Assembly (NCBI GenBank): GCA_947623455.1
Contig: OX392536.1
Span: 12,395,282-12,459,281, forward strand
Source: Mimachlamys varia
Lineage: Eukaryota; Mollusca; Bivalvia; Pectinida; Pectinidae
Length of the DNA: 64,000 nt
Reading direction: 5' to 3'
Shown: positions 1-12,698 of the stretch, one piece after another
Layout: every line of letters begins with the position of its first letter
How positions within the stretch are numbered: position 1 is the stretch's first letter
The notes under the pieces: model-generated
The model's input: the letters and a program-made list of their open reading frames with translations, nothing else
The model's database searches: none
Told to the model about the DNA's origin: nothing
Program-made: the position numbers and the translations under genes

Positions 1-96
1 ATGAACGAAACTATAGGACAGCAAATTCCCACTATTCTTCGAAACGCGGGAATTTTTTAAAATCTCGCTTCGCTAACTCACTCATCACCCGTGGAC

Positions 97-583
97 AAAC
101 TCGCCGAGAAATCCTCGTAAAGTATGATAATTCGTATATTGGAACGGACCAATAGAAAAATCCGATATGTCATTCGGAACTCTCCAGTTTGAAGACCCGT
201 TTCGTGGTAAACCATACACAACAATGGCTGCGCCCATGAGAAAGCGTGTAAACGCCGATTAGAAAACGTGTTCACAACGATGGCGGCGCCAATTAAGTCT
301 TGTGAATTTTGTTTAAAAATCATACGAGACAAGTCTTACAGGTTGTTGACTTCAAAAACAAGTCAAGAGCAATACAGTGCTACTTATCAAACTCGCCGAT
401 AAATCCTCGTAGATAATTAATATGTACGAAACATTTGATTGGTTCCAGTGCAGTTTCGCGATGGGATTTTAAACCAATCAGAATTAGCGTTATATAATCT
501 ATACGGAAGTATAACTTAGATAAGTAGCACTGTATTGCTCTTGACTTGTTTTTGAAGTCAACGACCTGTAAGACTTGTCTCGT
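97..583. repeat. Foldback repeat with 65-base inverted arms
   Basis: Bases 325-389 and 517-583 are near-perfect inverted repeats (the arm includes TGACTTCAAAAACAAGTCAA and GCAATACAGTGCTACTTATC). The interior at 389 begins AAACTCGCCGATAAATCCTCGTA and an imperfect copy of the same phrase starts at 97. It looks like a nested or partly duplicated non-autonomous element. No coding sequence is present. Confidence 0.6.
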
Positions 584-689
584 CAACAAACGTTTGTACA
601 CAACGATCATTTTCATGTTATACAGTATTGCAATACCATGAACAAGTTCATGTTTGAGGATACCAAGGTCAACATCAACATATTCCTGT

Positions 690-875
690 ATAATCTGGCA
701 ATAAGCCCATTCCTGAAAATAAGCCCATGCCTGACAATAAACCCATGTCTTGCAATAAGCCAATGCCTGACAATAAACCCATTCCTGACAATAAACCAAT
801 TCCTGACAATAAGCCTATTCCTGACAATAAGCCCATTCCTGACAATAAGCCTATTCCTGACAATACTTGGTACCG
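690..875. repeat. 18-bp minisatellite
   Basis: About ten tandem copies of an 18-base unit, CCTGACAATAAGCCCATT, with point variants. Open frames across it (GLLSGM repeats on one strand, LTISLF on the other) are products of the 18-base period, not genes. Confidence 0.85.
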
Positions 876-1036
876 TTGGAAAGATGGATAATTTTTATTT
901 TATAAACCTCCTAAATGCAAGTCAAATGTATCCTTCTTCCGCAGAAATAATCTCTATTTCCTGTATACACACGCAAAATTTCAGTGTCTCAAAGTTTTCG
1001 GCGGCCTGCCGGCCAGTTTAACATATTCATTGCGGT

Positions 1037-1140
1037 TGACGTCACCCCGCGTGCTGATCTTTTGCTATCATTGGATGGCTAAATGTAAAGGAAGACCGCT
1101 ATCCAATGACAGCGTACGGCCACCGCGTGCAGTGACGTCA
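1037..1140. repeat. Imperfect inverted repeat bounded by TGACGTCA palindromes
   Basis: TGACGTCA (the CRE consensus) occurs at 1037-1044 and 1133-1140, and the bases inside are imperfectly complementary (CCGCGTG with CGCGTGC, ATTGGAT with ATCCAAT). It could be a small foldback repeat or part of the 5' region of the adjacent LINE. Regulatory activity is not shown. Confidence 0.4.
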
Positions 1141-1254
1141 AAACGTCGGTTAGTTGGTTCTCTTCTCGTTCAATCAAAGAAGATATATTATTCAGAAAAG
1201 ATCGAAGAATGTGGTAAGGACACCAGGCAGCTTTTTAGGCTCACAAAATGCTAA

Positions 1255-3105
1255 ATGGGTCAAAAAGGTGAAATCAACCTGCCAAGCTGTACATCTGACA
1301 AAGACTTGTCAAACAAGTTCAGCGATTTCTTTCTGAATAAGATCAACACGATTAGAAGAAACATTGACGAAGTGAATTCGACAACTGACAACGATGTATA
1401 TGTCATGAGTGCTGACATTCAATTTGACGGGGAACCATTGTCAGAGCTCACTCCAACAACTCCGGATGAACTACGCAGCATCATTTGGACATCGCAATCA
1501 AAATCATGTGAGTTTGACCCCCTTCCAACAGACCTTCTGAAAAAATGTCTTGAAGCACTGCTTCCTTTGATAACCTCAATCATGAGCAAATCATTGGCTG
1601 AGTCAAAGGTTCCATTGTGTTTCAAGAAAGCACATGTAAGACCATTGCTAAAGAAGCCTGGATTGGATAAAAAGGAGTTGAAGAACTACCGTCCAGTGTC
1701 AAGTTTGCCTTTTCTGTCTAAGATCTTTAGGAAGAAGGTTGTGTCCCGGCGTTTAGAGGCTCATCTCCATGCAAACAGTCTCCATGACAACCTGCAATCG
1801 GCCTATCGCATGGGACACTCAACAGAGACGGCCCTCCTACGTGTGCCTAACGACATAGCTTCTGCATTGGATAACAAGTGCAAAGCGGTGCTCGTCATGC
1901 TAGACTTATCAGCTGCATTTGACGTCATCGACCATAGCATACTCAATATACGTCTGGAGTATACGTATGGAGTGACTGACGACGCCCTATGCTGGATCCA
2001 GTCCTATCTAAGTGATCGACGGCAGTGCATTGTAATCGGATCTTCTGTTTCACGTGACAGCATGCTGGATTTCGGGGTTCCTCTAGGGCGGTGTTAGGAC
2101 CTTGTAAATACTGCATGTATTCAAAACCAATCGGTGAGATTTGTCATCGACATAACCTTTGTTATCACTATTATGCTGGTGACACACAGATCTACATGGT
2201 CATCAGACCACAGGACAGCTGGGACACTATATCAGAAAATCTGGAGGCTTGTCTGACAGACATCAGAAGCTGGATGAATGCCAACATGCTAAAGCTAAAG
2301 CAGGAAAAGACGGAACTGATAGTCTTTTCTCCAAAGTGTAAGCAATCAACGGCTCTCCAGCTCAAGATCGGAACAAGTACTGTAGAGTTAATAACTGCCG
2401 ATGCATGCAAGATTTTGGTGCATTCACTTGTTACCTCACGGCTGGACTATTGAAATGCCCTACTCTATGGGGTATATCTGACAAACTAACAAGTCGCCTT
2501 CAGAAGGTCCAGAACACGGCAGCACGTCTCGTTTCTCGAGTTAGAAAGAGAGATCACATCACTCCTGTTCTGTATTCATTGCACTGGTTACCTGTACAAT
2601 ACAGGTCACAATACAAAATCTTGGTATACACATATAAGGCACTGGATGGAACAGCTCCCCAGTACATACGGGAGCTAGTTACCCTGTATCAGCCGTCACG
2701 ATCACTGAGGTTGGAGACAGAATCATTGTTGTGTGTCCCAAAATCTTGTACTGTGACCTATGGAAATCGGTGTTTTGGGAGAGTATCGGCCACGTTGTGG
2801 AATAGCTTACCATCCACTATCCAAAAAACAAATACTCTGGCCAAATTCAAGAAACATCTGAAGATGTTCCTTTTCACGTCTGCATATTAGAATATCAACT
2901 TAGGCGACATGTATATACTGACATTTGTTTATCTACATGTAGTTCGTATTTATATGCATTTTTTATTATCACATTAGCTTAGATTTAATAATTTCTTTAT
3001 TTATGCATTGTAAGTATCAAATCATTATCTACATGTTGTGAAGCGCTTTAGAGTAATTTTACAAATTATATAGAGTGCTATATATAAGTTGTATATTATT
3101 ATTAA
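1255..3105 (+). mobile_element. Decayed non-LTR retrotransposon (CR1/jockey-like LINE), RT and 3' end
   Basis: Three successive frames (1255-2097, 2091-2453, 2405-2890) give a LINE reverse transcriptase. Recognisable blocks are ELKNYRPVSSLPFLSKIF, QSAYRMGHSTETALL, VMLDLSAAFDVIDH, then YYAGDTQIY and, at the C-terminus, LHWLPVQYRSQYKILVYTYK, LWNSLPSTI and FKKHLKMFLF. The catalytic YADD is YAGD. A one-base shift after FGVP near 2085 breaks the frame, and there is a second break with a deletion near 2405-2450. The 3' UTR has AAGCGCTTTAGAG and ends at an ATTATTATTA tract near 3105, typical of this LINE group. The endonuclease is missing, so the copy is inactive. Confidence 0.85.
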
Positions 3106-3945
3106 ATTGATGCTGTTACATTTATTGAACCGTTTTCACGTTTGTAGGTTTTGAAATAAAATATATGTCCACAGATAGGGCTTAATTGAACAGAACAGTT
3201 TATGAATCATTTAATGTCGGTATAGAATGTAAATATTTAAGGATTAACCTTTTATTTTGTTTAGTTTATGAGATCATTAATCCATTGACGGATCTCACTG
3301 GGGAGTATTTCTGACTAGGTTGAGAGACATTAAACCCTTTAGATAATTCGCAATTGACAAATTATCACAGCAGATTCCTCTTCGAATATGATTTTAACAA
3401 TTCGTGCGCTGTATGTTTATCTTCTTAAACATAGGCGATGGTTGTTTTAATAACACAAACATTCACATTAACATTTACTTCCTGTGGTATTGCACATATT
3501 TTGACAAAAATTGATGTGCCAAAACCCGATTGTAATATTTAGCTGTTCAATAGACGATATTTAGAATACATGTTATAGTCGACCATGTTAGTTTACACTT
3601 CATGTTTATTTTTAGCTCACCTAGTCCGAAAGAACAAAGGTGAGTTTACGCTATACAGTGGCGTCCGTCGTCCGCCCGTCAATAATCGACTTCAATTTAG
3701 CTATATTGATAGGAACGACTTCTTCGCTGAAACCAAGCAATGCATATCTCTCATATATTCCTGGTAGCATCACTATGGGGCGGGGATTCAAAATTGTACA
3801 AATGGTGGGGCAGACCCCCAGGGGCCTGAGGGGCGGGACCAAAAGGAGTCAATTTGGCTTTATTGATATAAACGACTGTTTCACTTGTAAAAATATCACT
3901 GATAGAATGGATAATTTTAGTGTGTTAACTTGTTGTGGTTGACAA
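3106..3945. repeat. Intergenic AT-rich DNA with an AGCTCACC-type dispersed repeat
   Basis: 3106-3600 shows nothing specific. From about 3613 (AGCTCACCTAGTCCGAAAG, then AAAGGTGAGTTTACG and GTCCGTCGTCCG) to about 3830 (GGGGCAGACCCCCAGGGGCC) lies a repeat type common in bivalve genomes. Related sequence occurs in the opposite orientation at 8800-9115. Small open frames here look like chance. Confidence 0.5.
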
Positions 3946-4205
3946 TGATACTTGGTTCTCATTTTGAGAGCTTAATGTTTACTTGGATGTGACAAAGATT
4001 TACATGGCGGGTGTCGTCGATGAAGCAGAAGAAGCTTACTCTTCCGGAACACCTGGTCTTATTCTCTTGTACTTTAGCAAGGGTTTCCATTAGAATCTTT
4101 CCTTTGTTCATATTTTGCCCCTGGTTTAATCGATTTTGAGATTGGATTATGATTATGTTAACGCTTCGGCATTCTCTTATTTATTTTCGATATTTCACCG
4201 GTAAA
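3940..4205 (+). mobile_element. Penelope-like element 3' tail relic
   Basis: This stretch is the reverse complement of 16590-16850, the 3' tail of the larger Penelope-like copy. Shared phrases include CTTGGTTCTCATTTTGAGA, GACAAAGATTTACATGG and GGTTTAATCGATTTTGAGAT. Only the non-coding tail is left. Confidence 0.65.
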
Positions 4206-6380
4206 ATGTAAATAATATCATTGTCAGATAATCTTATTGAACTGTATTTGCTATTGCTTGTATCTTCTGTCGTATTCGTCTATACGGCAAGAATTAGAGT
4301 CTATCTGAACTAAACGTAAGGACATTACCAAGAACCCTCAATGACTTTTATTATATAATTGATATCTGTACAAATGACACTACACTCTTTATAAAGGACA
4401 CTTAAAAATATCGCTAAATCACTATTTTCTATGTTAAATAACCTCCATATAAAGGACACCCAAACTTAAGTTTGATACAACACAAGAGAAAAAAATCCTT
4501 TTTGATAACTAAATTAAATGTTCCAAACAGTTTTTATGTAAATAAGAAAAACTAAAAATCTTAAATTAATGTCAAGATTGATTATGCATTTGATTTTCTA
4601 CTTGGTAAAAAAGGGTACAACATACATTGTGTTTTGATATTACACTGACGCTTACATGTTTTAGCCCTATTTTGACCAGTGTCACTGTATACAACATGAA
4701 TTTTGTGTACAGGTAATTATATCAATTATATAGTTATAATTATGTAGAGATTTCCTATTGTTACCATTTTTTGTAGGCTTTAGCCTTGAAATCAGTAACT
4801 TGATTCATATTGTTCAATAGATGGATATAATTAAATTTCCATTGATTGTATGCAGAATGCGGCTTTCTGATTGGTTGAGATTTTCTTTTCATACCTCTTT
4901 GAAAAAATCCGAATATGACACGAAAAATGTGATGTCACAATACGGCGATTGACGTTGCGTATTGATTTGTAAAAAAGAATCCGTTGTTAGATCAGTCAAA
5001 TTTTACAAAAATATGTTTTTGATTTGAAAATAAGTTTCAAAAATTGCGTTTTGCATTAAGCGTTGACGTCAATATTTTAAATTTTGCTTGCAAACGTTTG
5101 TCTCCGCTACGCGGATTCAAAAAGTTTGCAAACAGGTTTTTTTCATACCCCAATGAAACAAAAAAAGATTGTCGTCAATGCTTAAATGGTACATGTATAT
5201 ATATTGATTTTTTTTTAAAAATGATTTAAACATTAGTAATATTTACAGTGTATACTCCAATTTTCCAATTAATGATGATATAAGAATTTAGATTGTTAGT
5301 GTTTTATAAAAAATAAACGTATTAAAAAATTCTGTAATCTTTGTATAAAGGACACTTGTCTATAAATGACACTTTTGCCCTTGCCCTTAGGTGTCTTTTA
5401 TATACAGGGTTGACTGTAAGTAGAATATCCCGAAGGCTAATTATACTTGTAATGATCCAAGTAATGCTGGTCAATTTAATATAATCAGAAACCAATATAC
5501 TAAGTTAAAAGCAAAATAGTGATTGATATTTGAACATTTTATGTTTATAATCATTACGAGTCTTTCAGACTTTCAGTTTGGCTGATAAGTTATAATATTA
5601 AATATCACTAACATAGAAACTTATACCATAGATTATATCCTGACAATATGATTTATTACATGGTCGCACACACAGAAGCTTGTCTTGGATGATTTGAACA
5701 TTTGTTAGCTAAAAACAGATTGTAGATATTTGAAAACATATTAAAATTTTCCATCTTTTTGGTTTATTTTGAATGATATTTTTGTGACTTCGAATAAATT
5801 TTAGGTACAATTTTCGGTAGATTTACGTACACTTCAATAATGTATAGGTAGATTTTAGGTGGAAATTAAGTAGAATTTTATGTGAATTTTTAGTGTGAAG
5901 ATTTTATTAGTATACCATGAGTGGTTTCAGGTAGATTTTTTTTCAATTCCCGCTAAAATAATTTACATATTTATGGCACTTTTATGCGAATTTTCCACGT
6001 GTCTTCCGTCCAAAGCATCATAGTAACTTAATCTGGAAATATTAGTATTGAATCCACCAAAAATCTAGCTAAGATGTTCAGGTAAAGTTAACTAGGAATT
6101 CACTCTTACAGTTTTGTACAGAGATATACATGTGTCAGGACCTGGATAATTTAGTTTTTGGTAAGAGTGCATCTTGATTAAAGATATGCTTAAAATTCTT
6201 CAGTCAAACACAGCTTCTTGAAAGAAAATTTAATCTTGTAAACAAACACACACAAAAAAATAAAAAGACAACTTCATCAAAAACAGATATTCCTGCAATA
6301 TTTTACATAATCTTTCAATTGTACACCATTTGAATGGTCAAATGTACACCATTTGAATGGAATATTGACACAGGTCCACA
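4206..6380. other. 3' flank of the polycystin gene, no further gene seen
   Basis: AT-rich sequence. Phrases of the type TATAAAGGACAC recur near 4390, 4446 and 5345, and the segment ending ATACAGGGTTGACTGTAAG near 5420 may be one end of a dispersed element. I see no protein-coding or RNA gene. Confidence 0.4.
5903..6234 (-). terminator. Candidate polyadenylation signals of the polycystin gene
   Basis: On the minus strand ATTAAA occurs at 6234-6229 and AATAAA at 5908-5903, about 150 and 475 bases after the stop codon. Either could be the cleavage signal. Nothing else distinguishes them in this AT-rich sequence. Confidence 0.3.
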
Positions 6381-7615
6381 TCACTTGTAATCCGATCGCT
6401 GGAGAAATCCTATCAAAAGTAGGAAACGCTCGCAGACAAACTTTGTTAGAGGAATGTCATGTTTTCCTGCCTTCTGAGAGAGACTCTGTGCCTCGAGGAT
6501 GATGGCAACAAACACGGACAGCAGGATGTATTGGATGAGAAAAGCAAACATGAAAAAGTAGGCGGGTCCAAGTACTGAATGAGCTTGTTCGAGATTGGTG
6601 TAGTTTGAAACACCGAGCAGAAAATTACTTTGGCTTATTATACTGCTTCCCACATCTTTAAAATCTACCATCCAATAACCAAACACTAGGTGCGCAAAAA
6701 AAGCGAATGCCATCAAAATAATGAAAAACAAAAATGCAAAGTTCAACAGATTTCCTCTCGCAATCTGCAATGTTTGCATAATGATTGTGGTCTTTGTGTT
6801 GAAGCGAAATAATTTGAAAACTTTCAGGATGATTAACATGACTAGAGCGGCCATGATATATGTCAAAACGTAGTCCCAAAACACGGCGGTGTAGAAACTA
6901 GTGAACTTGTTGGGTCCATTTTTCCTATATTCCGACAGAACGCTATCCACCAAAACAAGTCTGTGAAAAAATAACCCAAGAGTACAATAACCAAGCACGA
7001 TAATCATAATTTCCATATAGCTCCAGGTGTCGGAGAAATACTCCGCTTTCCGCAATTTGGTGAACTTCTTCACTTCGAAATAAGTGAAACATAAAAGGTA
7101 CAACAGGAAAAGTGATTCGCATACAGCAACAAACCTGCCGAGGTCAGAGTCATAGTGATTTAGCTTGGAGGAGAAGAACTGATAATACGGTATGACATTC
7201 CCTATGTTTGATAGTTCAAATATGATGACAGACACTGTGAATATATCAACATTAGGGTTGTAGGAAGTAAACTCCAAGAATACTGCTCTGGTGTACTGGT
7301 CGACCCAGTGATCGGACCTGAGGTCATTGAGTGCAGTACGAGCAGCATCAGTATCTGCTGGCAGCTCTGTAACATAGCCTCCCCCAGAATAGGAAGCGAA
7401 CCTTCCCATAAAAGGAAGTGTTTTAAGTTCCCATGATGAACGATATTTCCAACAGCTGTTCTTGTTTTCAATTTTAGTTGTTTCAGGGAGTGGCGAAGCC
7501 CAAGAGGTATTAAATTGCCGCCATTCTTCATCAGCGGATGAAAACGGCACTTCACAATCCTGGTCAGGTAACAGCGATGCATACATTCGGGCGTCAACTC
7601 TGTAACATGTTATAC
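6381..7615 (-). CDS. Polycystin exon e18: rest of TOP domain and PKD channel module, stop codon
   Basis: The acceptor is CGTTTTAG at 7616-7617. The exon carries 411 codons after the split Gly codon, then TGA at 6383-6381. It encodes ITCYRVDARMY, conserved Trp/Cys features of the TOP domain (SCWKYRSSWELKT, GGGYVTELP), then FTVSVIIFELSNIGNVIPYY. Channel helices follow: FVAVCESLFLLYLLCFTYFE, SYMEIMIIVLGYCTLGLFFH, VLTYIMAALVMLIILKVFKL, a pre-pore/pore block (FAFLFFIILMAFAFFAHLVF) and the final inner helix (LLSVFVAIILEAQ). The protein ends about 30 residues after that helix, so there is no C-terminal coiled coil or EF-hand as in PKD1 or PKD2. ACAA|GTGATG spanning the stop codon could act as a donor to a further exon, but none is obvious downstream. 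Confidence 0.92.
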
Positions 7616-10015
7616 CTAAAACGAAAGATGCAGTTATGTAGAATTCATCATTTTAAAATAATCAGATAAAATGGATATCTTAAAGGGGATGAAAAATGAA
7701 GTTCGCCGAGCTTTGATAGAGAACAAAGTGGCAGAAAGGGTATATACATTTCAACCATCATTCAGAAGTGATACGGATCAATGTTATATAATACTTACAT
7801 TGTAAGTTTATACAAACAACAATATCGGGAATATTGATAATTAGGGAACTTAAAAAAATTGGTCGTAGACATTGACAGAAACCCGAGAACAGCAAAAAAT
7901 ACCCGTATTCTCTATTGTAATTAAAATGTTTGACCGAAACTTTCATTTTTTTGACATTTGACTAACGTCAGGTAGCGACAGATAAACACACTTCTATCAG
8001 AGGGACCTTTTATGAACCTACATATGATATTTGAGAATGATCCATCTAGAACTTCTCAAGAAATAGCGATAACAATTTATTACTCATAGATCCAAGATGG
8101 TCGCCTATTTGCAATATTATTTATCGGATCTTTCCGAAGAATGGACAATGCAAAACTTATCACCAAGGGGAACATACATAAGAAATTTGAGAATGATTCA
8201 TTTAGTACTTCTCAGAAATAACTAAAACAAAAATTGTTTAAGGACGAACGACGGACGCAGGGCGATTTGACAGATGGTGGGATAAAAAAAACTTTAAGAC
8301 TGACACGTGATGGAAAGCCAGCTATATATGTTTATCGGTTCATAATATCGTAACAAACTGATTAACATTTAAGAGGGGTAATGATTAACTTTTGATCCGA
8401 TTACCCTTAGGTTTATCAAGATTTTTTATTCAGAGTGTCATACAAATGTTTAGCAGTTAAGAGATGTAAAATTTAGCCTTGACCTTTGACCCGATGATCT
8501 TGAGGTAAAGATGTAATCTAAGAATTTGAAATCTGATCTGATGACCTTAGGTTTGGTCAGTAATTGTTGAATTTAATTACACAGCGTGAGGGGGATTTTT
8601 GGCAGCACCTTGATACATTGGTATCTAAGTTATCATGGTAGAATATTTTAAAAAAGACCAATCCTTCAGGCATATCAATATAGTTAAAGGTTTACTTAAT
8701 GGATGGGTACCTTAAATGTTTAATAGGTGGGAACCCCAACTGTTCAATTTAGAAACTATGTCTGAGGGTGTGTACGTTTGTACAATTCTGATTTCCATTA
8801 CATCAGGATGCGTCCAACAAAATCAGTTGATATCCAATGCTTAGTTCTAGAGAAGAACGTGCCTAAAGCAAAATGGGCAAATTTCCATAAGTGGCCCCGC
8901 CCTTCAGGCCACTCAGGGGATGAGTACAAATTTGAACCCCACTAACTAGAGATGCTACCCTTGAAATAAGTCCGAACACTTCTGACACTGATTTACATTT
9001 CTATTTTCAAATGCTTCTCCAAGAAAATCGGATCTACTTTAGACGAAAAGACGACGAACGCCACGGTTGGGCATACATATGTAGCTCACCTTGGACTTTC
9101 TGACCAGGTGAGCTAACAATTAGGTATTTTTTACATTTGAGTGAAGGTCATAACTACTTACATAACAGTACACTGCACAGCACCTACGGGTGATGCAAGA
9201 TTGCAAATATTCTGCACATTCTATCAATACATATTTAATTGTTTAAAACTTATCGTCCAAACAAGAATTATAGAGAAAATTAGCGCTTATTAGACCTGAT
9301 GTTAAATTCACAGAGACCTAAAGGCAGTTCATTCTACATCGGCTTAAACCTTGGATGATGCCAGTATACCGCACGCTTCGTCTTCAATGGTTAAGATAAA
9401 ATGAGTGTGCTGAGAAATATGGCTTTTTATTCCCTTAATTTAGCTTAAGTATATGACGTCAGGATACCTTTATTAATTCTGCCTTAATGAAGCATTCAAT
9501 ACAATTGCTTTTTTCTCGCACTTCAGAGATATCCTACGTCAAACACCACCCCAGATCTTTGCATTATGATGTATTCACTAACGTCATACACCATACTTTA
9601 TCTTTATTTGTGATGTATTCATCAACATATTAACTACTTGAAATAACAAATGTTCTATTTTGCCTTGTTTTGATTTTGTTAAATAATTGTGTTGTAGATA
9701 ATCTATAAGCAGCATTGTGAATCACTTGTCATCTTTGAAAGTACGGACTACATTTTGTGTAAAGGAGCAAGGCAAAATCCATTACATGCAACTTTTAGAC
9801 CAGAACATCATAATCGTAACCTCGACTGAGATACCACACGATCTCGCTCAGTTACAGGTGATATGTCTTAGTAGTCTTTCAGTCGTGTGACTATTGAATA
9901 TAGTTTGATGCTGTTTCTGCATCTTAATATTAGTAGAAATTATAGATACCACAAGTAAATAGGTATAGTTCAGATTATGAACTTTGCTTAAAATTAGTAT
10001 CTACAGTACAATCAC
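7616..10015. other. Intron e17/e18 with two dispersed repeats
   Basis: 7985-8290 (CATATGATATTTGAGAATGA, then CAAGATGG) matches 58080-58330, a family carrying CATGGGCCTTAACGGTCA at its other end. 8800-9115 ends TAGCTCACCTTGGACTTTC/CCAGGTGAGCTA, the AGCTCACC family. A part of it (8975-9050, CACTTCTGACACTGATTTAC) recurs at 13165-13235. No exon is seen. Confidence 0.5.
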
Positions 10016-10154
10016 CCTTTTCTATTCGTTTTTGTCGTAGTCTTGCAGTTCCTGTCAAGTAACCAACATCATCAGCCATCAATCCCGTGTTTGTGTATAA
10101 CACAGGCACAACTGTATCTTGCAGATATTTCCACATATCCTCAACCTTCTTTAC
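10016..10154 (-). CDS. Polycystin exon e17: TOP domain, first half
   Basis: The acceptor is AATTTCAG and the donor AAAGG|GTGATT follows 10016. The exon is 139 bp, phase 0 to phase 1. It encodes VKKVEDMWKYLQDTVVPVLY, then TNTGLMADDVGYLTGTARLR and QKRIEKG. The 'VED.W.YL...VVP.LY' start and 'YLxGxxRLRQxR' are the opening of the TOP/polycystin domain found in PKD2-like channels and polycystin-1 homologues. The frame continues into ITCYRVDARMY of e18. Confidence 0.92.
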
Positions 10155-10439
10155 CTGAAATTTGTAAAATCATTTGATTAGGTCAAACGTAACACCAAAG
10201 TTAAAGACGTATGGACTGACTTCAGTGTATGAGGCATACGAGCCATGCTATGATGTATCGGTATAGAAGTAACGTGTATCGTGCCTCAGTCTAAGAGTCA
10301 AGAGAGTACTGACAACAGTTATGCTATCACATGTATATGAGTCATTATCAGAAAAGCTCAAGATTCAAAAGTGAAAAAATCAGAAAAACAACTTTCTTAA
10401 AGTGACAACTGTTATGGTTTAAGTAAAAGGGGATACATT

Positions 10440-12300
10440 GCAGGTAACAAAATCATTGTTTGTCGATTTTCATTTTTACCTGTTCAGTTACTATGGTAAC
10501 GCTAACGATTACAGGTAAGTTAAAATGTCTATGGTGTTACCACAATTGAATTTGTTGTTTTTGTTGGGATAAAACATGCCAGTTCTTTGCTAATTGATTT
10601 ATTTAATTGATAAAGTTATAACATAATGATTTTTTATTACATATATCTCATTTGAATACCATTTGAAGATATTTATTGGAATATGTCCCGACCCCTGTAC
10701 TTTTGCACTCAAGGGATGTGCATTATTTCTTTTAAATAAAGTTAGAACTAAAGATTCATGAAAACATAAAATGCTACAGATAATTACTGGAATGCTAATT
10801 GTTTCTTTTCACCTTTATTCAATTTAATATGAGTTGATTTTCGTGATGGTAACACCATGGACATTTGATAAACACCAAAGACAACTGTAACACCACAGAC
10901 ATTTTGTCCATTGTGTTACCATTTTAAATATCATAATACATGTATTTTAGTCAATTTCACTATTGACACACATTGTCTTTGTTTCCAAGTTGAAGAGAGG
11001 GCCATTCTTGATCACCTGAAATGTTGTGCTGGATAATACCAGCATTGTATGTCTGTGGTGTTACCATTGTCATCATCTAGTGCATATTGTAATTGAACTA
11101 TATTTCATCAATATGCATATAATTATATAGCAATGTGTCCTAAACAAACAATTTAATTCATTAACTAAAATATAAATTGGTTGTTTATGATGGAAATTCA
11201 TATTATGCATCTTCTCTTGTCACCGATTTGTCTGTGGTGTTACTAGTAATGTCTTTGCCATTGCTCACAGAGAGAATACATGCTTTAATTACTGTCACAC
11301 TAGTCCTAGTGCTTACTATGTTGTACAAATAACATTATACAATAATTTCTCTGTTTTATGAATCTTATAATATGAATCTTCCCATTATCTTAGATATTAT
11401 TTATGGTTTTTTCTATTCCATTGTCTGTGGTGTTACTATAATGGTATCGCCAATATTCATGTCCTTGGTGTTACCAATTCAAAGCCCTCTTCTCTCACAA
11501 TGACATATTCCATTTTGAAAACTGTTAGCTAATGTCATTAGCTAATGTCATAGCTTTAGAATTCATCTTACTTATAATATATTTTATGGTCTGTATTATA
11601 AATAAACTTTTGTTGGTGTTGCAAAGATTTGACTCTGGTTTCACTTATCTAAGTCTGTAGTGTTACTATAATTGTCTTTTGTGTTACTGTTTTTAGAGAA
11701 TCTTGATTAAAGAGTATAGAATCTGAATTTAAGAGTTTTCTTTGATTAGAAATGAACAATAATCGTTGTTTTGGAATTCAACTTATTCAAATCATAATGC
11801 TTTTATTTTTTCCAATAAAATTGATTCATAAACGAGTATGATGTCTGTAGTGTTACCAAATATTTGTCTGTGGTGTTACCTGTTTGACTGGTAACACCAC
11901 AGACAGTAACACCACAGAAATTTTAGATATGTTTATAGATTAAAATTATAACCATTGGTAATTGTGCAAAGCATGATAGCTGTATTTAAACTACCTTGCA
12001 AAGACTTTTAAATACTATAAATCGTTTTATTGAATAAATGGTATAACTGTAAAATAATGTGGTAACACCATGGACAATTTGAAATACACAGTTGGTGAGA
12101 CTTGATTTCGATTGCTTCCAATTTAAAACCGTCCTGCTTTCAACTTCCAAATGCCATGTGAAAATTAACAGGGGATAGATATGCAATTAATTCATTATAG
12201 ATGATTGTACTCATTTGATTTAAAGTTTCTCTATTGAACCAAAATACTCATGGTAACACCAAGGACAAAAACTTATGGGACAGGTAAACATTTTCTTGAA
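10440..12300. repeat. Intron e16/e17: dispersed GTGGTGTTAC words
   Basis: A short phrase, GTCTGTGGTGTTAC, and its reverse complement GTAACACCACAGAC occur with small variants roughly twenty times across this intron (for example near 10850, 11051, 11230, 11422, 11467, 11657, 11680, 11840, 11871, 11893, 12060, 12252). The copies are separated by unrelated AT-rich sequence, so this is not a simple tandem array. Similar phrases appear near 58580-58630. No exon is seen. Confidence 0.6.
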
Positions 12301-12698
12301 AAAACTTTTAAATATTTTCTTTTTGCCTAAAAGTACTTATTTATCAATTTAATTGGTAATTATCAATAAAACTATCCCCATATTTTGTATAATACCCCAT
12401 TAAAAATGTTTTTAAATGAGCTTGAATATTGAGGATTTACCATCGGACACACCCATTTTTGGGTGAAAGGCTAATATTATTGTTAAAAAAAATAATTTTG
12501 GCACAATTTCATGTCTATGTCTTTTAAAATGTGACTACTAGATCTCTAATTGTTGGTGTATTAGCAAAACATTTACTTTATTCTATGTAGAATTCACAGA
12601 AATAAACGACAAAGTTACGGACAGCGATTTGGTACTTTTCTGATAATGACTCATATGCTGACATTGGTTTAAGTGTAACATGAATGATATGTACTTAC

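Noticed and set aside
675..863. GLLSGM repeat protein
   Set aside because: Created by the 18-base minisatellite; no start context or exon borders.
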